Shown one piece after another: positions 35,101 through 46,272 of a stretch of DNA of 64,000 nucleotides. Position 1 is the stretch's first letter; each line of letters starts with the position of its first letter. Position numbers and translations under genes: made by a program. Origin of the DNA: Collybiopsis luxurians FD-317 M1 (lineage: Eukaryota > Basidiomycota > Agaricomycetes > Agaricales > Omphalotaceae); NCBI GenBank assembly GCA_000827265.1, contig KN834815.1, positions 68,951-132,950 on the forward strand, in the 5' to 3' direction. Below the pieces are notes generated by a model that did not search any database, had not been told where the DNA came from, and saw nothing but the letters and a program-made list of their open reading frames with translations.

Positions 35101-37796
35101 TTCAGCAGAAAGATAGGAGACGCACAAGGAGTACATGGAAGAATCCATTCGATTTTCTCAGAGAAACCAGCCTGAACCGTAGAAAGCCATCGGACATTAA
35201 ACTATTCCAGCCAAGCAGAAACGACATCGGATATTTCTGAGCTGAATGAATCAGAATTTCAAGCTAACTGCTTAATGGTCGAGTTCTGGAGAATATCTTG
35301 AACAGATACATTGATTCCTACAGCGCGAAGATGCGACGAAAGCTGCAATGCGCGAATCTGAGGCGAGCGTCAGCGCGTAAGAAAAAATGGAAAGTCAGCC
35401 AATCGTGTGAAGCTGACAAAAGTGCTCCCACGATAGTTTACTCAATTAGAACGCTCACCGGATCTATACCAAGCGCCGGCAACTGCGTCGTTCTGTGAAC
35501 CCAGTCTTGAGGAGAGCCAGTAAGCTCGGATACGATATTTTGGATCTTCCTTTCTGTTTCCGACCATTCCCCTTCGTCTCCTTCAGCCCAGAGGTGTTCC
35601 GCCAAGCTCCGTTCCCAGCTTAGAATGTCCATATCGCAATAGTACTCGCCTAGCATCTTCCTATCGATTTTGTTAGATGCTGTGTGCGGTAGACGCTTTA
35701 CTACGATAGTAACGCCACCAAAATCAGATCAGCTCAGATGTTCTGCTGTTCAAGTCCAAGACGACTCACTTGGGATGCATAAAGACAGGCAAAGACAGCT
35801 CAGCCCTTTCTTTGGCAGCACACGCTATCTGAATAGCTTCTTTGCCAATACAAACATTTCCAGCCTCGGCCTTAGAAGTTCCAAGCGAAGCTAAGAATGT
35901 ACAAACAACTTTTTGAGGACTTGAATCAATATCATATTAGCTGACTAGAGATTGTTCCAAAGATCGCCACTCACTCTGGATGAGAAACCTGCATTGTAGC
36001 AGCCTCGTGAATGGCTGGATGAGATGGCTTGAGAGCTGCACTGATTTTTGAAAGCTCCACTCGAATTCCTGTCCAAAGAATAAACCTCTATGATTTTGTG
36101 CGTGATATTTCGCTCACCTCCAAGCTTGACAAGATCATCATTGCGACCTACGAATTCGCAGGTCCCATCGTAAAGAAACTAAGAGCACATACATAAATTA
36201 GAGGGCTCTAGCATCAAAGCACATGTCCCACGTACACGGACAATATCGCCTGTCATATACACAGCGCCAGCAACACGGCCTGACCATGATATCCTCGGGC
36301 ATTTTGATAATCTCCTAGTGCTTGAAAAGAATATTCAGACTCCCAAAAGACACGTCAAGTACACAAACTTACCAAGCTCTCCGACCGCGCCTCGAGGTAC
36401 AATATTGCCCTTGTGCATTGCGAAACAACTGACGGTTTGAAGAGGAAGACCCACGTTATGAGCCTTTGTAACCTCGTTGGGTTCAAATCTTCGGTCTGTG
36501 GAAGAATAAATAAGATCACTGAAACTCACGTAGAGAGAGAATCGTACAAGTTGCTATGATAGTCGATTCGGCTGGACCTGTTAATAAAAAAGTTAAGCTC
36601 CGACTATTAGCCCTTTGCAGCCCACCAAGTCTTACCGTAGGTATTCAACGAAACCGTCCCTGGTCGACACCATTTATCAGTCACAGAATCCAGCAACTTT
36701 TCACCAATACTGATCAAGCTCTCGAGGGTCTTGCATTCACTCAAAGAAGATTGCGCCATAAACGCAGGGGTCAGCTATAGATGCCAATCAGCTTTTAACT
36801 GGGTAAACCTGAATCAAAACGACGTACAAATGCCTGAGTAGCTTCAAACGCATCAACCACTTCAGCAAATCTTCCAACCAAAATCTCCTTCCTAGACGAG
36901 CATATTGTCCCACAGCTACTTCCGAGCGCATAGAAAATATCGAGGACGGATACATCGAATCTGAAATAAAATACAACCCGTTGAGCAGCAAGAGCACCGC
37001 GAACAGAACTACCAACTCACATATAGGCTGAAAAATTCAGACATCTTACTACACCCCCATGAGGAATCTCTCGTTGCAAAACTTTCAAGCTCTGAACAGC
37101 TGCCTTATGCTCAATCGGCACGCCCTACGTTCAGAGAAAAAAAACAAGAATAAGCTCCCCGCACAGCAGCATACAAGACATACTCACCTTTGGAGCTCCA
37201 GTAGTCCCACTGGTCCATATAAGATACGCCAGATGATTAGGTGTCGTTGCCACCACAGGAGCACCATCCGGCTGCTCATCCAGCCGCACATCGTCGAGAG
37301 AAACGATATCGAGATCATCAGGTAAAGCAGCTTTGATACGTGGGAGCTCGGCACAATTGCGGATCAACACCACGGGGCCTCCCGTTCGAGCGAACAAGTC
37401 TCTCTTCCGTAACTCTGGAGCCGCATCGTCGACCGGACACCATGCAGCGCCTGCCTAGTTAATATATGAGACCCTGAACTTGGTGCAATGATAACTTGAA
37501 CAAATCACCTTACGAAGACCCAGAATCGCAACATAAAGTTCGGGACACTTCTCCATACACAGTGGAATAGCCTGATCAACCAAATTCCCATATCTCGATA
37601 CCAAGAACTGAGCCAAGCGGTTCGCCTTCTGTTCGAGCTGCCGGTAAGTGTACCGAACATCCTTTTCAGGCCGATCCAAATCCTCCTTGAACCATACAGC
37701 CAAAGCATCAGGGCATAGCCTCGCATTTTCCTCAAATTCATGATGAATAAGAGTGTTGGGAGCAACGGGGAAAGGTTGAGGGATGGGATTGAGCAT
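32116..37796 (-). pseudogene. Non-ribosomal peptide synthetase relic (siderophore-synthetase type), A-T-C-A*
   Basis: The order from the start at 37796 is an adenylation domain, a carrier domain, a condensation domain, then a second, partial adenylation-like domain that fades near 32150. The first A domain shows IWTSGTTGAPKG, NTYGPAESTIIATC, MTGDIVR, CEFVGRNDDLVKLGG and SNKIDRKML. The carrier is LGIDPIRALQLSSHL. The C domain shows ILPCTPLQEGML, the MHHALYD motif, LQAAW and VVFGKTLS. The second A lacks a YGPTE motif and has no following T or C. Lesions: the carrier Ser codon is replaced by Pro (35459..35461); TGA at 35259..35261; TAG at 35202..35204; TGA at 34410..34412 followed by a two-base frame change near 34385; and an intron near 35718 with GG where AG is needed. 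Layout and motifs fit ferrichrome-type synthetases, but family-level identity is inferred. It cannot make a full product. Confidence 0.85.
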
Positions 37797-37833
37797 CAGG
37801 CATTTAAATTAAACTATTTGGGAGTATATAGAC
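37797..37833. promoter_or_regulatory. 37-bp interval between NRPS relic (-) and SPP (+) starts
   Basis: The two ATG codons face away from each other with only 37 bp between, containing AT-rich DNA (TTTAAATTAAAC). A complete promoter cannot fit, so each gene's upstream control must overlap the other's coding start, or one start codon lies elsewhere. Confidence 0.5.
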
Positions 37834-39283
37834 ATGGCTTCGCAGACGCCCGGCGCCAAATTCTATAGTCAAACTTCCATGTCGAAGACCACAGAATGGG
37901 ATCTCATATCATCGGATGCCGGTTTGCTGGGTCTTGCCTGCATCTGCATCTATACAGGGTCGCTCAGCTCTTTACCTGTTCGTCAGCGGCTTTCAAAGAT
38001 CATCTATTTGCTTTGCTGATCTGAATATAGGACCCAAAGAAGTGTGCGGGAAGAACTCCAAAATATGGCACAGAAAGTGGGGATGATGACGAGAGTGAGA
38101 TATCAGAACGGCTTTCTCTAAATGATGCTTGGTTATTTCCCATTGTACTTTGTCTCCCATTCTTCCATGCGCCTCACCATCTAACTTGGACATGATATCA
38201 GATTGGATCTGTAGTCCTGTTTGGTCTCTTCTTGGTGATAAAGTATTTCGGGAAGGAATGGATTAATTGGCTATTAGGATGGTATTTTTCTGTTGTGGGT
38301 GTAGGGAGTGTATGGAAGGTATGAATAAGCTCCGGATGATTTTGAATGGGTTTACACCTTACCCTTCAGTCTTCGGAGACTATTGCACGATATTTGATTG
38401 GAACTGAGCAATGGAAGCGTTCTGAACGTTTTTCTATAGATGTCAAGAAGGGCGACACCAGTGAGTGTACTATTTTGATGTGCCGTTCCAGACTAACACG
38501 ACTTGAGGTGTATTCGTTATGAAATGGCGATCTCCGTCCGTCTTACTGTTGCCATTTTCGGTTATACCGTCCGCTCTATATCGATATTCATCTACCAGTC
38601 GAAGATCAGCTTTGCTTACGGACATTTTGTCCATGTCATACTCTCATAGTATACTGAGTTTATTGAAACTGGACTCATTCAAGACAGGTGCTGCTCTCCT
38701 TTCAGGCCTTTTTCTATACGACATATGGTGGGTATTTGGGACCCCCGTGGTAGGTCATCCGCACAAAACTCAAGTCTCTTCGTTCTGAGCTTAATTGCAG
38801 ATGGTGACAGTAGCGACTACGCTAGATATACCTATCAAATTGTTATGGCCAAAGTCCCTATTGCTCTCGGATATGAATGGCTTCACAATGCTAGGACTAG
38901 GAGATGTAGTAATTCCTGGCACGTTTGTGTCATTGGCAATTCGTTACGACTACCACCTTCATCTCAAATCCGGAAAATCAGGTGCAACTTTTAGAAAGCT
39001 GTATTTTTGCGCAGCTTTTGTAGCGTATATAATCAGATTGGTCACCACAATGTCAGTGATGCATTTTTTCAAAGCTGCTCAGCCCGCACTGGTCTATCTC
39101 TCGTAAGTAGTAGTAAACTGTGTGCTGTTTTGCGATGCTCATGTTCTTGTTGCTCCTGTTCTTAGTCCCGCATGCATCTTGTCGTTTATCATTACTGCTC
39201 TTTATCGAGGAGAATTTTCACATGCTTGGAATTGGATTGATGGACCAGAATCAAATGTCAAAGCAAAAGAGAAACAGGACTGA
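37834..39283 (+). CDS. Signal peptide peptidase (intramembrane aspartyl protease)
   Basis: Exons 37834..37977, 38031..38144, 38202..38318, 38370..38460, 38508..38749, 38801..39102, 39166..39283 give 375 aa. This ER multi-pass protease cleaves leftover signal peptides and other type II membrane segments. The catalytic Asp motifs are present: YD in LFLYDIWWVFGTP and GxGD in LGLGDVVIPG. The C-terminal QPALVYLSP (the PAL motif) follows. Several hydrophobic segments match the nine-helix topology. The tail has KAKEKQD, a lysine-rich end that may act in ER retention. The first exon contains a short Ser/Thr-rich lumenal piece. The length agrees with the family. It is intact beside a dead NRPS, with which it shares a 37-bp intergenic space. 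Confidence 0.95.
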
Positions 39284-40538
39284 GCTGTTGGAGATTTTTG
39301 CATAGTCCAGACGTCTTCACTTGGGTGCGTCTTTGTGGCGGAGGAAGTTGGATTATTTGCATGTGGTCATTATGAGTAATCTACATTATTCGAAATTGTC
39401 CGCAAAATGCTATGATTTTGTAGTTAATACCAGAATCATCCAGATTCAAGGGGCAAACTCGGACGTCTCACACCCTTCTCGCATCTAGTTAAGCCTGTCT
39501 AGACTCCAGCTACGAACTTGTTCCACTCGGAGCTGCAAGATCCTGTGCAGCAATTCACATACTACTCATGCCCACAGATGCCGTCTTGAGTGCCTTAACA
39601 TAGGGGCTTCCTTTGCAAAACCTACGAAGCGAAGGATGGTGTGCGCATACTCTAGGGGAAAAGATGCATTTATAGACATTCATAGCACGATAAAAAGCTC
39701 AATCAAAGAGCTTCTGTTTCTGGAATACGCGGCTGATTCTTTCTAAGGTGGAGTTGACCTACAACCGACGGTGACAGGCAAACTTGTATTATGATTACAT
39801 CATAACATAGAGTAAGTATGACTTGCCACATGTAATCTATCCGCTGGCCATAAGAAGTTTGATAAGTTCAGCTTTGACCGGTCAAAGCTGGTCAAGGCGC
39901 TTGCTGGAATAGTATCTTGACCCGGCTGTTCGTTCGGCGAACCTTTCCCACCAAGTTGATATTGTTCCAGTACCTATCTCGCCACTGTGCTCGTCAAGCT
40001 GGCCCAGCACACCTTGACAGGGACTTACGCCTAGCATTGCAAGAATGTATCCTTCTGTTGTCGCTCTGCCGGGTGGAAATTCCTAGTTATAATTAGGAAG
40101 ATTAGAGGATTTCCTTTCTCCGTTGTCACTCTGGCCCTTTCATCTATTAGCCTCTGACAGCCCAGGCCAATATTTTGCGGCCAGTCTATGAAATGATGCG
40201 AGGCGTAAACTAGTTTGGCCGCTGAAAAAGTTGTGACAGAATGTGCAGGGTGTAAACAGTGATTTACCGTTGTGATACACTCAGAGTGGCTGTAACTATA
40301 CGAATTGATCAATAATTCAAATTGATGCCTTATTGCTGACAGGATCTCCGAAACGGAGTGGAAAAGAAAAATCAAAGTCTCTGGTCATCCTTTGACCTCG
40401 AAAAAATGGCCATCCGATTCTGGAAATGATGGGAATCTGATATTCGATGGTATAAAAAGGTGTAATAATAGTTCTCTCGCACCCACTCTTGCGCCTTGTG
40501 CACATCCTGCTGTATCGCTGCTCATCCTTCTCGTATCT
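39284..40538. other. Intergenic
   Basis: This is 1.25 kb. It contains an internal repeat around TTTGACCGGTCAAAGC (about 39875-39890), a near-perfect palindrome. The minus-strand frame 40031..40375 has no domain. No gene is supported. Confidence 0.5.
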
Positions 40539-40991
40539 ATGCAGTCATTTACAATGACCTCTACCATTACCAGTTCCAGTCCCATCCCTTCAAAGCAGCC
40601 CATTAGCGACCGGCGTACGCGTTCTTCTATGGGTACTTTTACCCTGAAGAATGCTAAAGAGTCAAAGAGGGTCAATGATTCCAGGCGCCGTCATATGAAC
40701 AACGAGGAGAGGAAAAAAATTCTTGAAGATGATCCTCTTATTGAGCCAGGCTCAGTTCGCCCTAGGAGCGTCACCTGCAGAATTTGCAAGGTTATTGTCA
40801 AACTGAACGGCCGCAGAAATTATCATGCTCATAACTGGAAGAAGCATATGTGCACTACGAAAGTGCTTAAGGATAATTTAGACGCTTTCAAGACAGTTTG
40901 GGAAGAGAGGACAACGATGAGAAGGAGAGAAGAGGCTGCTCTGGCACTTCTGTGTCTCAGAGAGAAAGATGTTGCAATCAATGTCCAGTAG
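40539..40991 (+). CDS. Small single-exon zinc-finger-like protein (C-x2-C ... H-x4-H)
   Basis: This is 150 aa, using the first in-frame ATG (40539); the frame is open further upstream but lacks ATG. After a Ser/Thr-rich head and a basic region (RRRHMNNEERKKILEDD) comes SVTCRICKVIVKLNGRRNYHAHNWKKHMC. This is a C-x2-C, then H-x4-H arrangement with a conserved K-L and N-W-K-KH, like a BED-type finger abundant in agaricomycete genomes. The C-terminal 35 residues are charged and helical. It is likely DNA-binding; the target is unknown. It is the first of four neighbouring plus-strand genes encoding different DNA-binding folds. Confidence 0.6.
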   Translation: MQSFTMTSTITSSSPIPSKQPISDRRTRSSMGTFTLKNAKESKRVNDSRRRHMNNEERKKILEDDPLIEPGSVRPRSVTCRICKVIVKLNGRRNYHAHNWKKHMCTTKVLKDNLDAFKTVWEERTTMRRREEAALALLCLREKDVAINVQ

Positions 40992-41229
40992 GGTGAGCAT
41001 TTACAGAAATTTCAATCCTCTCGTGTTGACTAAATCTTTCTATCCCACTTGTACTATTTCCTTCGCTTTTAGACTTTGTATTCTTTGTGATTGCATTTAC
41101 TATATCAAGTGTGCACCAATGCTGTATCGATTACCGAAATGCCGTCGTGGTGTGAAAATTACATGGAAGTCTGGATCTGAGGCGCTTTTTCGTGTGTCAA
41201 TTATTGAGTGAGATTTCATGATGGCCACA

Positions 41230-41398
41230 GGGCTTCCAACGTCAGATACAAGCTCTGTCAAGAGGACCTTCTGGGATATAAGCTCCGCTTGGTAAGAGGG
41301 CCTTCTGGGATATAAGCTCCACTTGGTAAGAGGGCCTTCTGGGATATAAGCTCCGCTAGTCGAGAGGGCTTCCGAATTTAGATATGAGCTCCGTTGAT
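41230..41398. repeat. 34-bp tandem repeat, three good and two degenerate copies
   Basis: The unit begins CCTTCTGGGATATAAGCTCC and starts at 41267, 41301 and 41335. A degenerate copy lies on each side (41230 and 41364 onward). The unit contains GATATAAGCTCC, so the array offers repeated TATA-like boxes about 550 bp upstream of the GATA-factor gene. Confidence 0.85.
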
Positions 41399-41945
41399 AG
41401 ACATATTCGATTGGAAGACTCCCAGTAGCCCAGTAACTGAATTAAATCCAGTTATTCGGCGTATCTGTGGGAGCAGTCGGGTGGATAATTAGAAAGCATG
41501 ATTTAGTGTTTATTCGCATAGCATATGTATTTTCTGTATCTCCCTCCTCCCGCTACTTCCGGCTATTCCATATTTGGGACCCCGCTGCATATTATCTGTC
41601 TACTATCTATTGGCCTTCCCGCCACCTTGCTCTCCACCTAGTCACTGCGACGAATGATCCCGACCGCTTGATCAAATAACCAAGAGACTCCTTTCCATTT
41701 TCAAGGTCTCGAGGATCTGTGCGAGATAGCAGCAAGGTTGCATGGCCTTCTCTTTACTTCTTGCGCCACGAAAGGTTTTTTTACTGCGTCAGAAGGAACG
41801 AAAAATGTGAGAATAATTTATTCAATTTCGCAAATACGGGTGGCAGGGTTTTCTTACCTTTTTGGTCACAATTCTCCATGTCAATATATATAACCCTAAA
41901 ACAGTTTTAGATGAAGCAAAAGCGCCTTTTGATGCTCACTGCATT

Positions 41946-42741
41946 ATGCCAAAGTATGGGACTGTTTTTGCCACTTCAGCTTTTGGCGGGCAACCTTCAA
42001 AGTGCTGTAACTGCGGCACGACCACCACACCCCTCTGGAGGAAAGGAAAAGATGACGAGTTGAACTGTAATGCGTGTGGGATATATTTCAAAGTGGTGTG
42101 TCCATTTGCACACGTCTTTTCACTTTCTGAGTTATTTTCAGCATAAACGCGCTCGCCCGTCCACGTTGGAGATTCGGAACAGTCGCAGCACTCACAGTGT
42201 TGGTATTTTGCTAGCGCCAAAGGGTAATATCTCCAAATCTATTTTTGCAAAGGATTCAAATCAGTTCTTTCAGATCGATGTGCCATCTGCCTTACAGTAT
42301 TTACAAAAGTATGGAAAAATGACGAGGAAGGAAGGATCATTTGTAACGCGTAAGGTTCTTCCCTATTTCATTCTGTTGAACCAGAATTCATTTCTGTCCA
42401 GCTGCAAAGTCTTTGAAAGTACTCGCCCCCTGCCGAAACAGAGAAAACGCCGCCGTCAGCAAGTCAGATCCCAAAATGCTGCTCTCGACACTTACCCCGA
42501 CTCTAGAGAACATAGATCTTCTTCCTTGTTGGACTCCTCCATTGTCGACCCTCACTCCAAGGTGCCTGTCGCAGCTAATTCTGAGACCTACTCAACATCC
42601 GGAATCGCAGAATCAGACTCTGCTACCGGCCTTTCCCCTGTTGTTCTGAGTTCTCTCAATGGACGCGGTTATATCCACAAAACTGACTTTTCAGAGCTAT
42701 CGCCTATGCTAGACTATTTTCTTACTCATAGTAACTATTGA
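41946..42741 (+). CDS. GATA-type zinc-finger protein
   Basis: Exons 41946..42095 and 42142..42741 give 249 aa. The single GATA finger is near the N-terminus: CCNCGTTTTPLWRKGKDD then NCNACGIYFKV-HKRARP. All four zinc Cys are present and the intron falls just after the finger. Behind it is a basic run KQRKRRRQQ and a Ser-rich tail. A 60-nt stop-free segment at about 42350-42410 (GTAAGG ... GCAAAG) may be a further intron; removing it gives 229 aa and keeps the frame. It binds GATA sites if functional. The start codon at 41946 is the first in-frame ATG, but upstream exons cannot be excluded. Confidence 0.75.
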
Positions 42742-42874
42742 GTGAATCAGTTAAATTTACATTGTTCGTTCCCAACGTAGAGGTGTTTTCTACCGTACGA
42801 TATGATCCCATTTTCACGAGTAATTATCCCGGATCTAGCCCTCGAGTGTGGATTCAATATTCAATTCTCAACCT

Positions 42875-43658
42875 ATGAATGGAGAGATGAGCCTAACCGG
42901 TATGAACGTTGGATATATCCGCAAATGGGGAAATGATTCTAGTTACGAAATGAATTTGGGACAAGGAACACAATCGATCGGATCGAAAAGAAGATGCGAC
43001 TCTGAGGAATGCCGTAGTGTGGGTCACTAACCAGGATATCGCTCATATGAGCTACTCATTCGAGCAAGTAAAATGTTGGGTAGTCCTTTCAGCTGGAAAA
43101 ATTCCCAACTTACCTTCAGCCTATGATAACATCGCATTCAGGTCCCACTTTTGCCTTCGATTATGCCCTATCTCACAAATACGTCTTCCTCAGATGTTTC
43201 CCTCTGAAAATCCTGGTGAATTCATGATCATGCATAATCCAGTTCGCCAACGAAAAGAAGAAATTGTGCGACTCCACGGTTGCTCCTGGCCAGGGTGCGA
43301 CAAGGCTTATGGGACGATTAGTCACCTCAACATGCATATTCGAAAGAAGGGGCATGGCGCAGCTCAAACTTCACTGTCTCCCTGCCGCCAAGAAGAAATT
43401 GCACATAAGAAGTCCTTTCAATGCTCCTGGCCAGGATGCCGCAAAGTTTATACCACCCTGGGGAATCTTAACACTCACATCACGAAGAACGGACATGGCT
43501 ATCCTTTTTCGCAGATCCGCCGACGCCAAGCAGAGGTCCCAAGGGTGTTTGAGTGCTCCTGGCCAGGCTGTTATAAAGCCTATAGCACCCAGGGAAATCT
43601 CAACGTTCACATTCAGTGCAAACAACATGGTTTACCAAGGCGCCTTGAAGGTGTGTGA
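42875..43658 (+). CDS. Three-finger C2H2 protein
   Basis: Exons 42875..43013 and 43093..43658 give 234 aa. There are three near-identical fingers at the C-terminal end: CSWPGCDKAYGTISHLNMH, CSWPGCRKVYTTLGNLNTH and CSWPGCYKAYSTQGNLNVH. Each has C-x4-C-x12-H-x5-H spacing and ends in GHG or QHG. The third finger lies close to the stop. The N-terminal 100 residues lack a domain. The fingers look duplicated within the gene. It is probably a sequence-specific DNA-binding protein. It begins 133 bp after the GATA-factor stop, on the same strand. Confidence 0.75.
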
Positions 43659-45215
43659 GTTCTTTGGCAATTACTGAAGCCACTATCTTGACGACCCAAA
43701 GAGATCAGACTCTCGGGAGGTGGCACTGAATCTGCCGAGGTTCGTTTCCAGGAATTCTACCCGAGCTCGTCTTAGTCTATTGAACTGGAACGGTGTAACG
43801 GATATGGATATATCTGGCAACTTAGCGGTATGTCGGCGATGCAGCTGTGATTGGAAGTAGGAGCGGATCGGATCAGACAGCTCTTTCTTAATCCCGTACT
43901 TTCATGTTCTCTGTATCACACTCTAGTCGACCTATTGTGCAATTTTAAGTTACTATATTGTTTGAACTGAGAATCGTGACTGGTACATTGGGAACTAAGA
44001 AGTGAGCGCCCCTACAAACGGCGTACAGAAATGGAACTTTGCTCCACACATTTGTATAATTCTCAGAATACATGTCCATGGTCCATATTCATGTGCGATG
44101 AAGGCAGATGGCTAGCAGCTCCTGTTTTGAGGTACCACATCGCTATCATTGCCAATAGGGTTAATCGGACAGCACCCGACGAAGCCAGTGCTGAGTCTGG
44201 GTAAATCTCGTGTATGATCTCTCTGGAGTCTCTCTGCGATCGATCGCGAAGTCCAAAGTTTTTTCTTTTACCTCGGAATCTCGTTCCTCGGAGATCACAT
44301 ATTCTACCAACTGGAGCATCATTGCGGCTGGAGCAACAGTCGAAGGACATATCACAAGCTTCCGTCTGTTTGCTGTTGCACAATTTGGCTTTTATGCTCT
44401 GGTTCTGTAAGTATTTTATTACTGTTACCAAGTCAATCCTTTCCTAACCCCTTGTGCAGGTTTACATCTATTCCCTCGCTGCCGCGACAGCTTAACCGCC
44501 AGAACCGGCTTCTTCACGGCAACCCATTTTGGGTCTGTTCTTCGGCAGGTAGATCAATTCATTGCAGGCTCGGTAGCATTATCTATGTAGACACTGACAT
44601 TGAGGGACGCTTTTTTTTTAACCAGTTCCCTCTAACAGCCTCCACCCAGGGGCCGAAGTCTCCCTGGAATATTCCCAGTCGATGAAACGATTTGGGTTTT
44701 TCCCAGTTCGAATGTCATAATTAATATCTCCGGTAAACCGCTATATAGCTCTTTATTCGAGTACCAGTACTTCCTGCTCGCCCTTTTCTCGAGAACAGCA
44801 ATGCCAGATGGTTTTATGTGAGTGCAAATAGCTTATCTAATATGTGTTCCTCATGAGACAAATCGTAGCCCTGCTCATGCGTACGACCCTGGTCAAGTTT
44901 TGTCGACAATTGAAATGGAAAATACGTATGTTTTTCACTCGTTATCCAGGTGCATATATCTTAACCTGGAGAATGCAGCGACGTCTTCCTTGCTTCGGCA
45001 TTTTTCTCCCGATCATCGTGTTTGCCAAGTAACAAGGTGCAAGTGGCTTCTGCGATCCCACTGGAGCTGGTAAGCGAGTGTTCTCTTCTAAAATCAGTAA
45101 TAATGAACAATGAGTGGCTTTTAGCGTCCCGCACGAGTTAGCATCATTAGGGCTCAGAGTTGGGATGAAATAAACCTCGGTCAGTTTTGCCTGTCGCTAT
45201 GCACAATCAAAAGAC
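43659..45215. other. Intergenic, no clear gene
   Basis: This is 1.55 kb. Plus-strand pieces near 44214..44447 and 44452..44685 and the minus-strand frame 44063..44431 have no domain and could not be spliced into a model. It may contain remains of a further regulator gene. Confidence 0.4.
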
Positions 45216-46088
45216 ATGTTTGAATCTCTTGCAACAGATAAGTGCAGCGAGAACATAGAGATAATCCGTTGGATGAACAACTTTCCACCTGGTACCCCGG
45301 TTAATCTAGACTCTGTCCCTGATCTAATGCCGGGAAAGAGACCCTCAGCAACATTAGCCACTCTCACTCAGCTATCCATTGTTGGTAGCCCAAATCAGAG
45401 ACTCTCACTAAAAGAAATTTACCACGCTATTGAGCAACATTTCGAATTCTTTAGGAATTGCCTGGATAAGAGATGGCAGGTGAGGACGTCTCCGGGAAGA
45501 TTTCATTTCGCTTATTAAACTTCCAGAGGTCAATCCGCCGTTTGTTATCATCGAGGGTGGAATTCATGAAGGTAGTCCAACCTGGACTAGGGAATTTCTG
45601 GACCTTAGACATGTCTTCTTTGACTTGGGATCGCTTCAAACCGGAATCCCACCTTACTGAGGCAAATTTAGAGATTCTTCGACGGATAAACAACTTCCCT
45701 GCTGATGTCGCAGTCAATTTAAACACTCTTAATGATCCCCTGCCTGGTCAAGGGCCTTCAGTCACGCTAGCTACTCTAGTTCAACTAGCCATTGCGGGTA
45801 GCCCCAATCACATGCTTTCCTTACGAGAAATCTGCCATGCCATCGAAGAGCGTTTTGAATTTTATAAGCGCAGTCCAAACAAGAAGTGGCAGGTGAGCTC
45901 TTAGCAGGTATTGTAGATATTGTGCTAACAAGTACTTTCAGGCATCGATTCGCCATTTGTTATCATTACAGGGGGTTTTTAAGCAGGTAACTCGGTTCGG
46001 ACAAGGCAATTTTTGGACGATGGACATGTCGGCTAAGGGGTATAAACGTCAGATCAAAAGGAAGCGGCATCTGGCCCAAAATTCGTAG
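45216..46088 (+). CDS. Double fork-head (winged-helix) domain protein
   Basis: Exons 45216..45479, 45527..45892, 45942..46088 give 258 aa. Two complete fork-head units follow one another. Unit 1: PSATLATLTQLSIVGSPNQ, LSLKEIYHAIEQHFEFF, then SIRRLLSSRVEFMKVV and GNFWTLDMS. Unit 2: PSVTLATLVQLAIAGSPNH, LSLREICHAIEERFEFY, SIRHLLSLQGVFKQV, GNFWTMDMS. Both show the fork-head order of helix 1, helix 2, recognition helix 3 and the W-T-x-D strand. In both, the expected W-x-NSIRHNLS becomes W-Q|(A/R)SIR(H/R)LLS. In each unit the intron interrupts at the same codon, right after WQ. A basic tail KRQIKRKRH closes the protein. It arose by duplication of a one-domain gene and is likely a nuclear DNA-binding protein. 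Confidence 0.82.
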
Positions 46089-46272
46089 ATACAACTGGAT
46101 AATTCACTACGGAGGTTTGGATAGCGGAAGCAGACAATACCGGCATGGGTATCGAACAGATAATAGGATGATCTATTTGCCTCATGAATGTTGAATGGGC
46201 ATGTAAGACAACACGTCACCGATCAAATGCTGGCCCTCACGTTCGACAGGCAAGCAGTGTGACCACGCATTG

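Noticed and set aside
36240..36340. Frameshift in the first NRPS adenylation domain near MTGDIVR
   Set aside because: Using a GTTTGT donor two codons later restores the frame, so I do not count it as a lesion.
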